Assembly (NCBI GenBank): GCA_018823325.1 | Contig: JAHJIJ010000015.1 | Coordinates: forward strand, 186,001 to 250,000 | Direction: 5' to 3' | Length of the DNA: 64,000 nucleotides | From: Alphaproteobacteria bacterium | Lineage (GTDB): Bacteria; Pseudomonadota; Alphaproteobacteria; Sphingomonadales; Sphingomonadaceae | Shown here: piece after piece, positions 16,341 through 24,623 of the stretch | Layout: each line of letters opens with the position of its first letter | Position numbering within the stretch: the first letter of the stretch is position 1 | Notes under the pieces: model-generated | The model's input: the letters and a program-made list of their open reading frames with translations, nothing else | Database searches by the model: none | What the model was told of the DNA's origin: nothing | Made by a program: the position numbers and the translations under genes

Positions 16341-17510
16341 TCAAGCGAGCCGGCGGGGCGTCCTGTGGGTCGCAAAAATGGTGATGAGCAGGCTCGCCAC
16401 GAGGATGATGGCGCTGCCGTAGATGGCGAGATTGAACGATCCCGTAACCAGAGTCGCTGCCGCAGCCGCCGGCCCAAGCCCGGTGCCGAAGGTCTGGATC
16501 GACCCCATGGCGCACACCACCCGGCCGCGCGCGCAGGCTTCCGAGCAAATGCCGGACAACAGGGGTTGTGCGAAATTCCATCCGAACAGCAGCATTGTTG
16601 TCGATGCAATGAACGCAACAGCAGAGACATTGTCCCGCAGCAGAAGGAAGCTGGTGACGGATACACCCCCGCTGATGAGGAGCGGCCAGGAGCGGCCCCA
16701 GCGGCGCGGGAGCATCCCGGCCAGTGCGGCACCCAAAACACCGGCAAGCGTACCGAGCGAGAGGCCGGTCGCGATCAGATCGGGCGTCAGTCCGCTGCCG
16801 ATGCCGATGCGCTCGCTATAGCTCCAGATTGCGCCGGTCGCGAAAAAGTAGAGGAAGACCCCCAGCAGCGCGCCGCCGGCCAGCGGCAGATCGAGCTTGC
16901 CGCCACCTGCGAAGACATCGTCCTCGTCCGCAGAACCGTCCGGGAAGTGGCGCAGGGAGAACAGCACCAGCAAGGCAAGCACCGCATTGGCGATGAAAAG
17001 CCACGCCGGCTCCATGGCTGCCTGCAGCACCGGAAGCATGAACAGCAGGCCTGAGCTGAACAGGGCGCCGACAACCAGATAAATGGCAAAGGCACGGTCG
17101 GGATTGGCAGCGCGGCCCAGCGCCGCAAAAGCGAAGCCTACCGCAATGCCTTCACCGGCGCCTGCGACCACACGCGCCGCCGCGATGCCGGCAAAACTGT
17201 CCGTCATGGCGGTCAGTCCGTTGCCGAGCGCAATGAGAACCAGGCTGAGCGCAACCGCGTGTCGCCAGCGCACGCGCGAAAGCGCGAACGTGCTGACGCC
17301 GATGGCGACGGCCATGGCATTGATGTCCCACGCGGCGATATAGCCGAGCTGGTCATTATTCAGCCCGGCCTTCTGCGCAATGAGGGCCAGAAAGCCCGGA
17401 GTGACGAAAATCACCATTGCGCCGACCAGGCCGACGAGAACCGCGCTGACAAGCCCGGCATTGGTAAGGCGAGGGCCGCGACTGCCTGCCGCAATCATAC
17501 CCTCAGCCAT
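16341..17510 (-). CDS. MFS transporter
   Basis: The 389-residue protein has about 12 hydrophobic segments with a central cytoplasmic stretch rich in Asp and Glu near residue 205 (DGSADEDDVFAG). This is the layout of the major facilitator superfamily. I chose ATG 17510 (MAEGMIAAG), preceded by GGAAG, over an in-frame TTG at 17540. Position between the aminotransferase and the catabolic operon suggests uptake or export of the pathway substrate or an intermediate. Specificity cannot be read from sequence. The region 16178-16340 downstream holds nothing I recognise. Confidence 0.85.
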   Translation of the reverse strand: MAEGMIAAGSRGPRLTNAGLVSAVLVGLVGAMVIFVTPGFLALIAQKAGLNNDQLGYIAAWDINAMAVAIGVSTFALSRVRWRHAVALSLVLIALGNGLTAMTDSFAGIAAARVVAGAGEGIAVGFAFAALGRAANPDRAFAIYLVVGALFSSGLLFMLPVLQAAMEPAWLFIANAVLALLVLFSLRHFPDGSADEDDVFAGGGKLDLPLAGGALLGVFLYFFATGAIWSYSERIGIGSGLTPDLIATGLSLGTLAGVLGAALAGMLPRRWGRSWPLLISGGVSVTSFLLLRDNVSAVAFIASTTMLLFGWNFAQPLLSGICSEACARGRVVCAMGSIQTFGTGLGPAAAAATLVTGSFNLAIYGSAIILVASLLITIFATHRTPRRLA

Positions 17511-17542
17511 TGATGCTACTTCCACGCCGCTCTCCCCCAAGC

Positions 17543-17568
17543 ACAGCGCCGGGGGAATCCGGCGCTGT
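17543..17568. terminator. Intercistronic hairpin between aminotransferase and MFS genes
   Basis: ACAGCGCCGG (17543-17552) and CCGGCGCTGT (17559-17568) form a perfect 10-bp stem with a 6-base loop, without a T run. On the minus strand it follows the aminotransferase stop by 7 bases, so it may attenuate transcription into the MFS gene or protect the 3' end of the aminotransferase message. Confidence 0.6.
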
Positions 17569-17575
17569 TCGCCGA

Positions 17576-18943
17576 TTATTTGGTCCCGAGAACATCCTCG
17601 ACGGAGGCAGCGAAGCGATCGACGATCTCGTCGGCGTCACCACGCGTGATGATCAGAGGCGGCGCGAAGACCAGCGTGTCGCCAAGCGCCCGCGTAATGA
17701 GACCCCGCTTGGCGGCAGCCTTGAGGACCTGGCGACCGGTGCGGTCCGCCATCGGGAAGGTTTCCTTGCTTCCCCGGTCCTTCATCAGTTCGATGCCGAG
17801 CATGAGGCCCTTGCCGCGAATATCGCCGACATGGGCATGTTGTCCGAGCCGGTCCTTGAGTGCGCCCAGCATATAGGGTCCGACATCCGCGACATTGCCG
17901 ACAACATTCAGGTCATCGATCAGCTTGAGCGCGGCCAGCGCAGCAGCGGCGCCCACCGGGTGCGCCGAATAGGTGTAGCCATGGCCGAAGAGTCCGGCCT
18001 TGGCGGCTTCGCTTTCGATCACGTTCCAGACCTTGGGCGAGATGAAGCAGACCGACATCGGGAAGTAACCGCTCGTCACACCCTTGGCCGAGGTGATGAG
18101 ATCCGGCTCGAAGCCATAGGACTGGCTGCCCCAATAGGTCCCCAACCGCCCAAATCCGGATACGACCTCGTCGGCCACGAGCAGGATGTCGTGTTTCTTG
18201 AGGATCGGCATGATCTCGTCGAAATAACCCTCGGGCGGCGGGATCAGACCGCCTGCGCCCATCACCGCTTCGGCGAAGAAGGCTGCGATCGTTTCGCCAC
18301 CTTCACGTTCGATCACATCTTCGAGTTCCTTGGCGAGCTGGCGGGAGAAATCGCGTTCGCTCATCCCGTCCGGCGCATTCCGGTAATAATAAGGCGCGCT
18401 CACATGAAGGATCGGCCCCTTGGGCAGATCGAACAAGGTGTGCATCCCGGGCAGGCCCGTGAGGCTTGCCGTCGCGACGCCGGACCCGTGATAGGCGTTC
18501 CAGCGCGCAATCACTTTCTTCTTCTCGGGCTTGCCGCGCAGATTGTTGTAATACCATACGAGCTTGAGCTGGGTTTCATTGGCATCGCTACCCGAAGCGC
18601 CGAAGAACACGCGCGACATTGGCACCGGGGCGCGGGCAAGCAGGGCCTCGGCGCACTGCGCCACCACATCCGTCGTCATGCCGTTGAAGGTATGGAAGAA
18701 GGAAAGGCGCTCGCTCTGCTTCGCAATGGCGTCCACGATCTCGCGCCGCCCATAGCCCAGATTGACGCACCACAGGCCGGCCATGCCGTCGATATACTCA
18801 TTGCCGTCCACGTCACGCACGCGGATGCCGTCTCCTGACGTCATGACCGTCGGCCCGTCCGCCATCAGGTCGGTCAGGGACGTAAAGGGGTGGAACTGGC
18901 TGCGCTGGTCACGCAGGGCTTCATCCGACAGCTGACTGGCCAT
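17576..18943 (-). CDS. Class III (omega) aminotransferase
   Basis: At 455 residues this is a PLP-dependent class III aminotransferase of the omega-amino acid/amine:pyruvate group. The pyridoxal lysine lies in PDLITSAKGVTSGYFP. The cofactor-phosphate loop is FFGASGSDANETQLKL and the aspartate that contacts the ring is in LLVADEVVSGFGRLG. FHPFTSL and GLWCVNLGYGR near the N-terminus are typical of the beta-alanine or taurine:pyruvate type. It would move an amino group from a primary amine or omega-amino acid to pyruvate, giving an aldehyde for the nearby dehydrogenases. It is divergent from the LysR gene. Confidence 0.88.
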   Translation of the reverse strand: MASQLSDEALRDQRSQFHPFTSLTDLMADGPTVMTSGDGIRVRDVDGNEYIDGMAGLWCVNLGYGRREIVDAIAKQSERLSFFHTFNGMTTDVVAQCAEALLARAPVPMSRVFFGASGSDANETQLKLVWYYNNLRGKPEKKKVIARWNAYHGSGVATASLTGLPGMHTLFDLPKGPILHVSAPYYYRNAPDGMSERDFSRQLAKELEDVIEREGGETIAAFFAEAVMGAGGLIPPPEGYFDEIMPILKKHDILLVADEVVSGFGRLGTYWGSQSYGFEPDLITSAKGVTSGYFPMSVCFISPKVWNVIESEAAKAGLFGHGYTYSAHPVGAAAALAALKLIDDLNVVGNVADVGPYMLGALKDRLGQHAHVGDIRGKGLMLGIELMKDRGSKETFPMADRTGRQVLKAAAKRGLITRALGDTLVFAPPLIITRGDADEIVDRFAASVEDVLGTK

Positions 18944-19064
18944 GTGATTTCTCCTTGGCGCGACCGTGGCCCGGTGCGCCGAATCGTGATGTTACGTTTC
19001 TGCTTGTTACCTCCTTGCCCAAGCAGGCCAACAATGCAACAGTGAATGAATATTCTGCCTAACT

Positions 19065-19089
19065 TTTGCTATTTCGGAACAATAGCAAA
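19065..19089. promoter_or_regulatory. LysR-type operator candidate, 9-bp perfect inverted repeat
   Basis: TTTGCTATT (19065-19073) and AATAGCAAA (19081-19089) are perfect inverted repeats with a 7-base spacer, giving the interrupted-palindrome layout expected of a LysR recognition site. It lies between the divergent aminotransferase (start 18943) and lysR (start 19167) genes, the standard place for an autoregulatory site controlling both directions. Confidence 0.7.
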
Positions 19090-19166
19090 GAGCCGTTTGA
19101 CGATTGCGACCATTGTGTGGATCAAATGACGTTGACTCAGCCTGTCGGCTGAATGAGGGGGATGTC

Positions 19167-20111
19167 ATGGAAGAGAAGCCAGAGCTCGGCAATGTTATGG
19201 CGATGATGTCCTTTGCGGCGGTCGTCAGTTCAGGCAGCTTTTCGAGCGCCGCCAAGCTGCTCGGCTACTCGAAGGCGGCGGTCAGTCGTCAGATCGCGAA
19301 GCTCGAACTCACCATTGGTGTGCGCTTGCTGGACCGCACGACAAGGTCTGTGACTCTCACCCCTGCCGGGCGCGAAATGTATGCGCGCTGTGCCCGGATC
19401 GTGGAAGAGGTGAACGAGGCGAACCAGGTCATCACCGGCATGGTCTCGCGCCCGCGCGGCGAACTGAAGGTGAACGCGCCGGTCGTGTCCTCGCTGTTCG
19501 ACCTGACGTCGATCATACCTCGCTTCCTGCAGACCTATCCCGAAGTGCGGCTGTTCCTCAACCTGTCGGACAGCAAGGTGGATCTCATCAAGGGGCGGTT
19601 CGATGTGGCGTTCTGGATGGGCGACACGTTCGATTCCAGCCTGGAGTCTGTCCGCCTGCGCACCTATCCGATGGTGCTCGTCGCCTCGCGCGCCTATCTG
19701 GAGAAGGCGGGGCGCCCCTCGGTGCCGGGCGATCTGAAGGATCATACCTGCATCGTCGAAACGCATCTCTCGAAAGTGGGCGAGTGGCGTCTGTCCGATG
19801 GTGTGACCGTGGCGGTCAATCGCGGGCCGCTCACCAGCAACTCGGTCCGCATGGCTCGCGAGGCCACGCTTGCCGGACTGGGCGTCAGCTATCTTCCGCG
19901 CTTCCTCGTCGAAACCGATATCGCCGAGGGCCGGCTGGAAACCGTGCTGCCCGACCTCGTGAGCGAGAACATCCCGCTGCACATGGTCTTCCCGCGCGGC
20001 AATTACGCGCTCTCAAAGGTCCGGGCCTTCGTCGATTTCGTTCGCGTCGAAATGCAGGACCATTCCGAAGGCGCGCGTGGTTCGGTCATCGGCATGGCCT
20101 CCGCCATCTGA
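19167..20111 (+). CDS. LysR-family transcriptional regulator
   Basis: The 314-residue protein has an N-terminal winged helix with the LysR signature SFSSAAKLLGYSKAAVSRQI (residues about 24-43), followed by RLLDRTTRSVTLTPAG. A periplasmic-binding-like effector domain fills the rest. It belongs to the CrgA/DmlR-like branch. AGGGG lies 6 bases before ATG 19167. It is divergent from the aminotransferase gene across a region with a 25-bp palindrome, and it is the only regulator inside this catabolic cluster, so it likely controls the neighbouring operons in response to a pathway compound. Confidence 0.9.
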   Translation: MEEKPELGNVMAMMSFAAVVSSGSFSSAAKLLGYSKAAVSRQIAKLELTIGVRLLDRTTRSVTLTPAGREMYARCARIVEEVNEANQVITGMVSRPRGELKVNAPVVSSLFDLTSIIPRFLQTYPEVRLFLNLSDSKVDLIKGRFDVAFWMGDTFDSSLESVRLRTYPMVLVASRAYLEKAGRPSVPGDLKDHTCIVETHLSKVGEWRLSDGVTVAVNRGPLTSNSVRMAREATLAGLGVSYLPRFLVETDIAEGRLETVLPDLVSENIPLHMVFPRGNYALSKVRAFVDFVRVEMQDHSEGARGSVIGMASAI

Positions 20112-20128
20112 CGATCTGACCCGCTAAC

Positions 20129-20151
20129 GGGCGGATCGATCGAGTCCGCCC
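20129..20151. terminator. Hairpin between converging LysR and flavoprotein genes
   Basis: GGGCGGA (20129-20135) and TCCGCCC (20145-20151) form a 7-bp stem with a 9-base loop. There is no T run on either side, so it is a weak terminator candidate serving the LysR gene or both converging genes. Confidence 0.5.
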
Positions 20152-20242
20152 CGCGCCATCCCCGGCCTGCCCTGCCCCCAGTCCTGCCCGCCGATTCCCG
20201 GCAAACGCGCCGGTGCCTGTCGGCGGAAAGGCGGGACGCTCC

Positions 20243-21457
20243 CTAAAGGTCCATCGTGCTGTTCTCGAAGCCGAAGGCGAGCGCGCCGACATTGCGCGCA
20301 TAGGGATAGGGATTGTTGGCGACGTGCGCGCGCGCGCAATGAATGTCCAGGAACGCGCGCTGGATCGCATTGCCCAGATAAATCGCCTTACCGCCGGAGA
20401 ACAGCATCAGCTTGTCCACTGCTTCCACGCATTTGCTGACCATGGCCGTTGTGTGATGGCCAAGCTCGGCCCGGCGCTCGATCGGCCAGTCGCCCGATGC
20501 GGCCCGACGATCCAGCTCCGCAAGATCGCTGGCGAGCCGCAGCTCAAGGTCGTGCAGCGTCAGCTTCACGTCGGCAATGGCTTCCTGGATCGTCGTGTCG
20601 CTCGCGAGGCGCTGGCCGGTATAGGTGGCGCGCTTCTCGCGCGTGGCCGCGATGAACACCTCGATCGCACGGCGCAGCGAGCCCAGCGAGGTGGTCGACA
20701 CGGTGCGGTTGAAGATCTGGGCGAAGGGGATGCGGTAGAGCGCGGAGGCGTTCGTGGCGTGGCCCGGGCAGGCCAGATCGAACATGTCCTTCTCGCGCAG
20801 AACACGATGGGCCGGGACAAAGGCGTCCTCCACCACGATGTCGTTGCTGCCCGTCGGGCACAGCCCCATGACGCGCCAGGTGTCGATGATCTCGTAATCC
20901 TCGCGCGGCAGAAGGAAGTTGAAGGGTTCGGGCGCGCCCCCTTCCTCGGCCACCATATTGGCGCCAAGCACCACCCAGTCGCAGTGCTTCGATCCGCTCG
21001 AAAAGGCCCAGCGACCGCTCAGCCGGTAACCGCCCTCGACCTTGGTCGGCTTACCCGTGGGCATATAGGATGAGCTGATCAGGACGGAGGGATCGCGGCT
21101 CCACACATCCTCGGCCGCCTGCGGGTCGAACAGCGCAAGCTGCCAATTGTGGACGGCAATCACGCCATAGACCCACGCACTGCCCATGCAGCCTTCCGCC
21201 AGCGTCTTCGCGATTTCGCAATAGACCGATGGAGAAAGCTCATATCCGCCGTAGCGCGCGGGCTGCAGAACCTTGAAGAAGCCGGCATCCTGAAACGCGC
21301 GGATCGTTTCGTCCGGCACTTCGCGGGCGGCAATGGCCTGCGCTTCACGGTCACGCAGCAGTGGGACCATCTCCCGCGCTGCTGCGATGAGCGATGCCCC
21401 GAGCGCCGCATCATCGCGGGCACCGGCCTCAGGCAGTTGCACCACATTCCGACTCAT
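20243..21457 (-). CDS. Acyl-CoA-dehydrogenase-fold flavoprotein, HsaA/HpaH-like monooxygenase family
   Basis: The 404-residue protein has the acyl-CoA dehydrogenase fold in the branch that includes two-component flavin monooxygenases such as HsaA and the oxygenase of p-hydroxyphenylacetate hydroxylase (group D). Markers are FKVLQPARYGGYELSP, ACMGSAWVYGVIA-like text with GCMGSAWV, RLSGRWAFSSGSKHCDWV and MGLCPTGSNDIVVEDAFVP. The usual catalytic glutamate of true dehydrogenases is not evident. Such enzymes hydroxylate phenols with reduced flavin supplied by a separate reductase. No reductase sits beside it; one is found at 37090. GGGGAGG precedes ATG 21457. It diverges from the TonB receptor. 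Confidence 0.8.
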   Translation of the reverse strand: MSRNVVQLPEAGARDDAALGASLIAAAREMVPLLRDREAQAIAAREVPDETIRAFQDAGFFKVLQPARYGGYELSPSVYCEIAKTLAEGCMGSAWVYGVIAVHNWQLALFDPQAAEDVWSRDPSVLISSSYMPTGKPTKVEGGYRLSGRWAFSSGSKHCDWVVLGANMVAEEGGAPEPFNFLLPREDYEIIDTWRVMGLCPTGSNDIVVEDAFVPAHRVLREKDMFDLACPGHATNASALYRIPFAQIFNRTVSTTSLGSLRRAIEVFIAATREKRATYTGQRLASDTTIQEAIADVKLTLHDLELRLASDLAELDRRAASGDWPIERRAELGHHTTAMVSKCVEAVDKLMLFSGGKAIYLGNAIQRAFLDIHCARAHVANNPYPYARNVGALAFGFENSTMDL

Positions 21458-21523
21458 ACGTCTAACCTCCCCACGAGAATCGTTGGCAATTCCTCGCAGG
21501 ATCAGCAGATATCATTATACTAA

Positions 21524-21551
21524 ACAATGAGCAATATTGCGCATTCATTGT
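21524..21551. promoter_or_regulatory. Nested palindrome upstream of flavin monooxygenase/TonB receptor
   Basis: ACAATGA (21524-21530) and TCATTGT (21545-21551) are perfect inverted repeats enclosing the self-complementary GCAATATTGC (21531-21540). It lies in the 357-bp AT-rich gap between divergent genes at 21457 and 21815 and is the clearest operator candidate there. The remaining gap contains long AT runs around 21590-21630 but nothing else I can assign. Confidence 0.55.
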
Positions 21552-21814
21552 CTCATAGAAGCAACATAATCTGAAAGGCGCATTCCATATAACATATTGT
21601 TTTATAGTATTTTATTTTGATTTTAGCCTTCAATATCTCGATTCAAGCCTTTTCAGGATGATCGAGAACACTGTTTCGTAGCGGCAACAATGATGCTGTA
21701 TTGCGATGAACTGTAAACCGTGCAACAACGGGAGAACCGTTGAAGAGCCCGCAGGTAACTGGGCCGCGCCGGTCAATCCGTTCTGGGGGAACGTGGATTA
21801 GAGGGGAGAAGCAG

Positions 21815-24229
21815 ATGATGAAGCATTTGAGTGTTGCCACGAGGAACGTGGCTTTGTTGCTGGCCGGCACGGCCATTTCGGTTTCGGCACCGGCCCTGGC
21901 GCAGGAGCCTCAGCAGTCAGTCAATGATCGGGCGGACAGCGGGCTTGCCGCAGACATTGTCGTTACGGCCACCAAACGTGACGAGAGCCTTCAGAAAGTC
22001 CCGATTTCCGTCAGCGCTTTCTCCGGGGAGCAGATCGACCGGCTGGGGATCACCGAAGCCACGCAGATCACGCAGCAGATTCCGGCACTTCGGGTCAACG
22101 CCTGGTCGCCTAATCTGACCATCTTCGGCCTGCGCGGCATTTCGCAGAGCAACTTTACGGACAATCTCGAGGCGCCGGTCGCCGTCTATCAGGACAATGC
22201 CTACATCGCGTCGATGAACGCCATCTCGGGCCAGCTGTTCGATGTGAAGCGCGTCGAAGTCTTGCGCGGACCGCAGGGAACGCTGTTCGGCCGCAACGCC
22301 ACCGGCGGCCTCATCCATTATCTGAGCAACGACGCCAGCGACGATGAGCTGAACGGATATGCGCAGGGCGAATATGGCAGGTTCAACGACTGGTCGCTCG
22401 AAGGAGCGCTTGGCGGACAGATCGCCCCCGGCGTGCGCTTCCGCGCCGCTGCGCGCATGGAGCAGGCAGATGGCTACATCAAATCCCGCCCGACCGATGC
22501 CACCGCGCTGGGCATGGGTGTCCTGCCCGGAAGCGGTCAGGATCTTGGCGGCAAGGACGGCTGGGCAGCCCGGCTGAACCTGCAGGTCGATCTCTCGCCC
22601 GATGCGACGCTCAGCCTCTGGTACAAGCATGCCGAAGATAACAGCGTTGCCACAGGTGGCTATGTCTTTGAAAACTGCGTCTATCTCGCCAATGGCTATT
22701 GCGACACCAACGCGGCAGGACTGAGCGACGATCAGAACGGCGTGCTCAACGGCATCACCAGCGAACCCGCATCCCCATGGGAGCATTTCGGCGAACGTCC
22801 GGGCAGCCTGAATCGGGTCATGAATAGCTATCAGGGGCAGCTGGACTGGGATTTTGGCGGCGCCGAGCTTACCGCGATCACCAATTATCTGGAGCTGGAC
22901 AAGGTCTATGCCGAGGATGGCGACGCGCTTCCGCTGCTCGTCGTGAATGTCGATACCGCTGTCAAATTCACCCAATTCTCTCAGGAACTGAGGCTTGCTG
23001 GCACGACCGGCGCCTTGAGATGGCAGGTCGGCGGCTATTATCTGGACATGAAATATGATGGCCTGCACGGGGTTACCGGCGCGCCGGTCATCGATCTTGC
23101 GATCGGAGGCAATGGCGGCTTCTCCGTGCCGACTGTCGATCAGTTCTACAAGATCAACTCAAAAAACTGGTCGGTCTTCGCACAGGGAGACATCCAGATT
23201 ACCGACCAGTTCTCGATCACGATCGGAGGGCGTTATTCCAAGGACAACAAGTCGATCGACTATGAAAACGTCCTTACCGATTCGACCTATGCGCCCCAAC
23301 CCGATCCGGTGGTTCTCTTTACAGATCAGGATCTTGCGGCGGTCGTCCCCGGCGTCAATCGCGAGCGCTATGGCGACTGGGCAGCTCGCGTATCGCTCAA
23401 TTACCAGGCAAATCCGGACACGTTGCTGTTCGCTTCGTGGAACAGGGGTATCAAGGGTGGCAACTGGTCACTCTCGTCGAGCATCGCGCCGGAGGATTTC
23501 CGCCATCGGCCGGAAACCCTGAACAGCCTCGAGGCAGGCTTCAAGACGACATTGCTCGATCGGACACTGCGCCTGAACGGTACGCTGTTTCACTATATCT
23601 ATGATGACTATCAAGCCTTCTCATTGGCTGGTGGCGTCCCCCATGTCTTCAATAGCGATGCGCACTCGACCGGTGCGGAACTGGAAGCCTTCTGGTCGCC
23701 GTCCCGCAATTTCGATGCAGTGTTCGGCGCGACGTGGCAGACCTCATCGGTCGACAGCATTCCGGCAACGGACGTCCAGTTCGGTCCGGAGCTGTTCCCC
23801 GGTGCCCCCGATACGGAATATTGCACCAATCTTGGTGGGGTCTTCCGCTGCGATTTCCCGCAGAAAACGATCACGGGTGCGCGGCTGCCCAACGCCCCCC
23901 AGTTCAGCCTGAACTATCTGCTGCGCTATAATATGGACGTGCCCAGCGGCAACGTCGCGGTGCAGGTCGATGGCGCTTGGTATGACAAGCAGTTCCTGGA
24001 AGTGACTAACGGCCTTGGCTCGCTGCAGGAGGCCTATAATGTCACCAACGCGTCGCTGACCTATCAGCATGACATGACCGGCATCTCGGTCACGGCCTGG
24101 GCGCGCAACCTCTTTGATCAAAAGTATCGCGCTTATGCCCTCAACCTGGGCATTCTCGGCGTGACGTCCATATATGCGCCGCCGGTGACCTATGGCGTCT
24201 CTCTGCGCGTCCCGTTTGGCGCGCAGTAA
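21815..24229 (+). CDS. TonB-dependent outer-membrane receptor
   Basis: The 804-residue protein starts with a clear signal peptide ending APALAQ at about residue 30, then the TonB-box region DIVVTATKRDESLQKVPISV, a plug domain with FDVKRVEVLRGPQGTLFGRN, and a 22-strand barrel that closes with the typical C-terminal aromatic pattern. GGGGAG lies 6 bases before ATG 21815. It belongs to the large sphingomonad group of receptors without a known iron-siderophore signature, which often import aromatic or polycyclic substrates. Its place at the edge of the catabolic cluster, divergent from a flavin monooxygenase, suggests uptake of the cluster substrate. Confidence 0.9.
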   Translation: MMKHLSVATRNVALLLAGTAISVSAPALAQEPQQSVNDRADSGLAADIVVTATKRDESLQKVPISVSAFSGEQIDRLGITEATQITQQIPALRVNAWSPNLTIFGLRGISQSNFTDNLEAPVAVYQDNAYIASMNAISGQLFDVKRVEVLRGPQGTLFGRNATGGLIHYLSNDASDDELNGYAQGEYGRFNDWSLEGALGGQIAPGVRFRAAARMEQADGYIKSRPTDATALGMGVLPGSGQDLGGKDGWAARLNLQVDLSPDATLSLWYKHAEDNSVATGGYVFENCVYLANGYCDTNAAGLSDDQNGVLNGITSEPASPWEHFGERPGSLNRVMNSYQGQLDWDFGGAELTAITNYLELDKVYAEDGDALPLLVVNVDTAVKFTQFSQELRLAGTTGALRWQVGGYYLDMKYDGLHGVTGAPVIDLAIGGNGGFSVPTVDQFYKINSKNWSVFAQGDIQITDQFSITIGGRYSKDNKSIDYENVLTDSTYAPQPDPVVLFTDQDLAAVVPGVNRERYGDWAARVSLNYQANPDTLLFASWNRGIKGGNWSLSSSIAPEDFRHRPETLNSLEAGFKTTLLDRTLRLNGTLFHYIYDDYQAFSLAGGVPHVFNSDAHSTGAELEAFWSPSRNFDAVFGATWQTSSVDSIPATDVQFGPELFPGAPDTEYCTNLGGVFRCDFPQKTITGARLPNAPQFSLNYLLRYNMDVPSGNVAVQVDGAWYDKQFLEVTNGLGSLQEAYNVTNASLTYQHDMTGISVTAWARNLFDQKYRAYALNLGILGVTSIYAPPVTYGVSLRVPFGAQ

Positions 24230-24240
24230 TTTGATCGGAA

Positions 24241-24271
24241 ACGAGATCGAGGGCTTCGTCCTCGATCTCGT
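24241..24271 (+). terminator. 12-bp stem hairpin after TonB receptor gene
   Basis: ACGAGATCGAGG (24241-24252) and CCTCGATCTCGT (24260-24271) are perfectly complementary with a 7-base loop, starting 12 bases after the TonB receptor stop. No T run follows, so termination or 3'-end protection are both possible. Confidence 0.7.
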
Positions 24272-24504
24272 CGATCTGCGTCACGCGCTGTTCTGAGATC
24301 ATGGATTGCCCGTGCCTGTCGTCGCAGACCGGAAAACGAAACGTACGAAGGCCCGCGGCCGTGCCAGCGCTGCCTTTTCAACCCGATGCCTTGCATCATG
24401 ATCGCGCGGAAAGTTCGCACGGTGTTTCTTGAGGATCAGCCCAGCCTCGTGCCGGAGGTCTCAGAGCGTCAATCAGTACATTGGGAAGAGTTATGCTCCG
24501 CGCG

Positions 24505-24546
24505 ATGCACGGCCTGCCGGCAGCATTGTGCGGGCAGGCCGTGCAT
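24505..24546. repeat. 14-bp perfect inverted repeat
   Basis: ATGCACGGCCTGCC (24505-24518) and GGCAGGCCGTGCAT (24533-24546) pair perfectly across a 14-base loop. It lies between converging transcripts and just before a second, larger hairpin. Function is unknown; it could be part of a bidirectional terminator. Confidence 0.75.
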
Positions 24547-24557
24547 GGCTGATTTGG

Positions 24558-24614
24558 GGCGAACGCCCTTTTCGCGTTTCGAGACTGCTCGAAACAGCAG
24601 AAAAGGGCGTCGCC
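24558..24614. terminator. Large two-stem hairpin, bidirectional terminator candidate
   Basis: ACGCCCTTTTC (24563-24573) pairs with GAAAAGGGCGT (24600-24610), and inside it GTTTCGAG (24576-24583) pairs with CTCGAAAC (24588-24595). GGCG/CGCC extends the outer stem to 24558-24614 with one bulged A. It begins about 10 bases beyond the alanine dehydrogenase stop on the minus strand and faces the TonB receptor transcript on the other. Confidence 0.75.
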
Positions 24615-24623
24615 GCGCGCAGG

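Larger units (their letters stand above)
24230..24623. other. 394-bp gap with three strong hairpins between converging genes
   Basis: No gene is recognisable. Three inverted repeats are listed separately: 24241-24271, 24505-24546 and 24558-24614. The stretch 24272-24504 between them shows nothing I can name. Confidence 0.6.

Noticed and set aside
17510-18838. 442-codon plus-strand frame opposite the aminotransferase
   Set aside because: Antisense shadow of a full-length class III aminotransferase.
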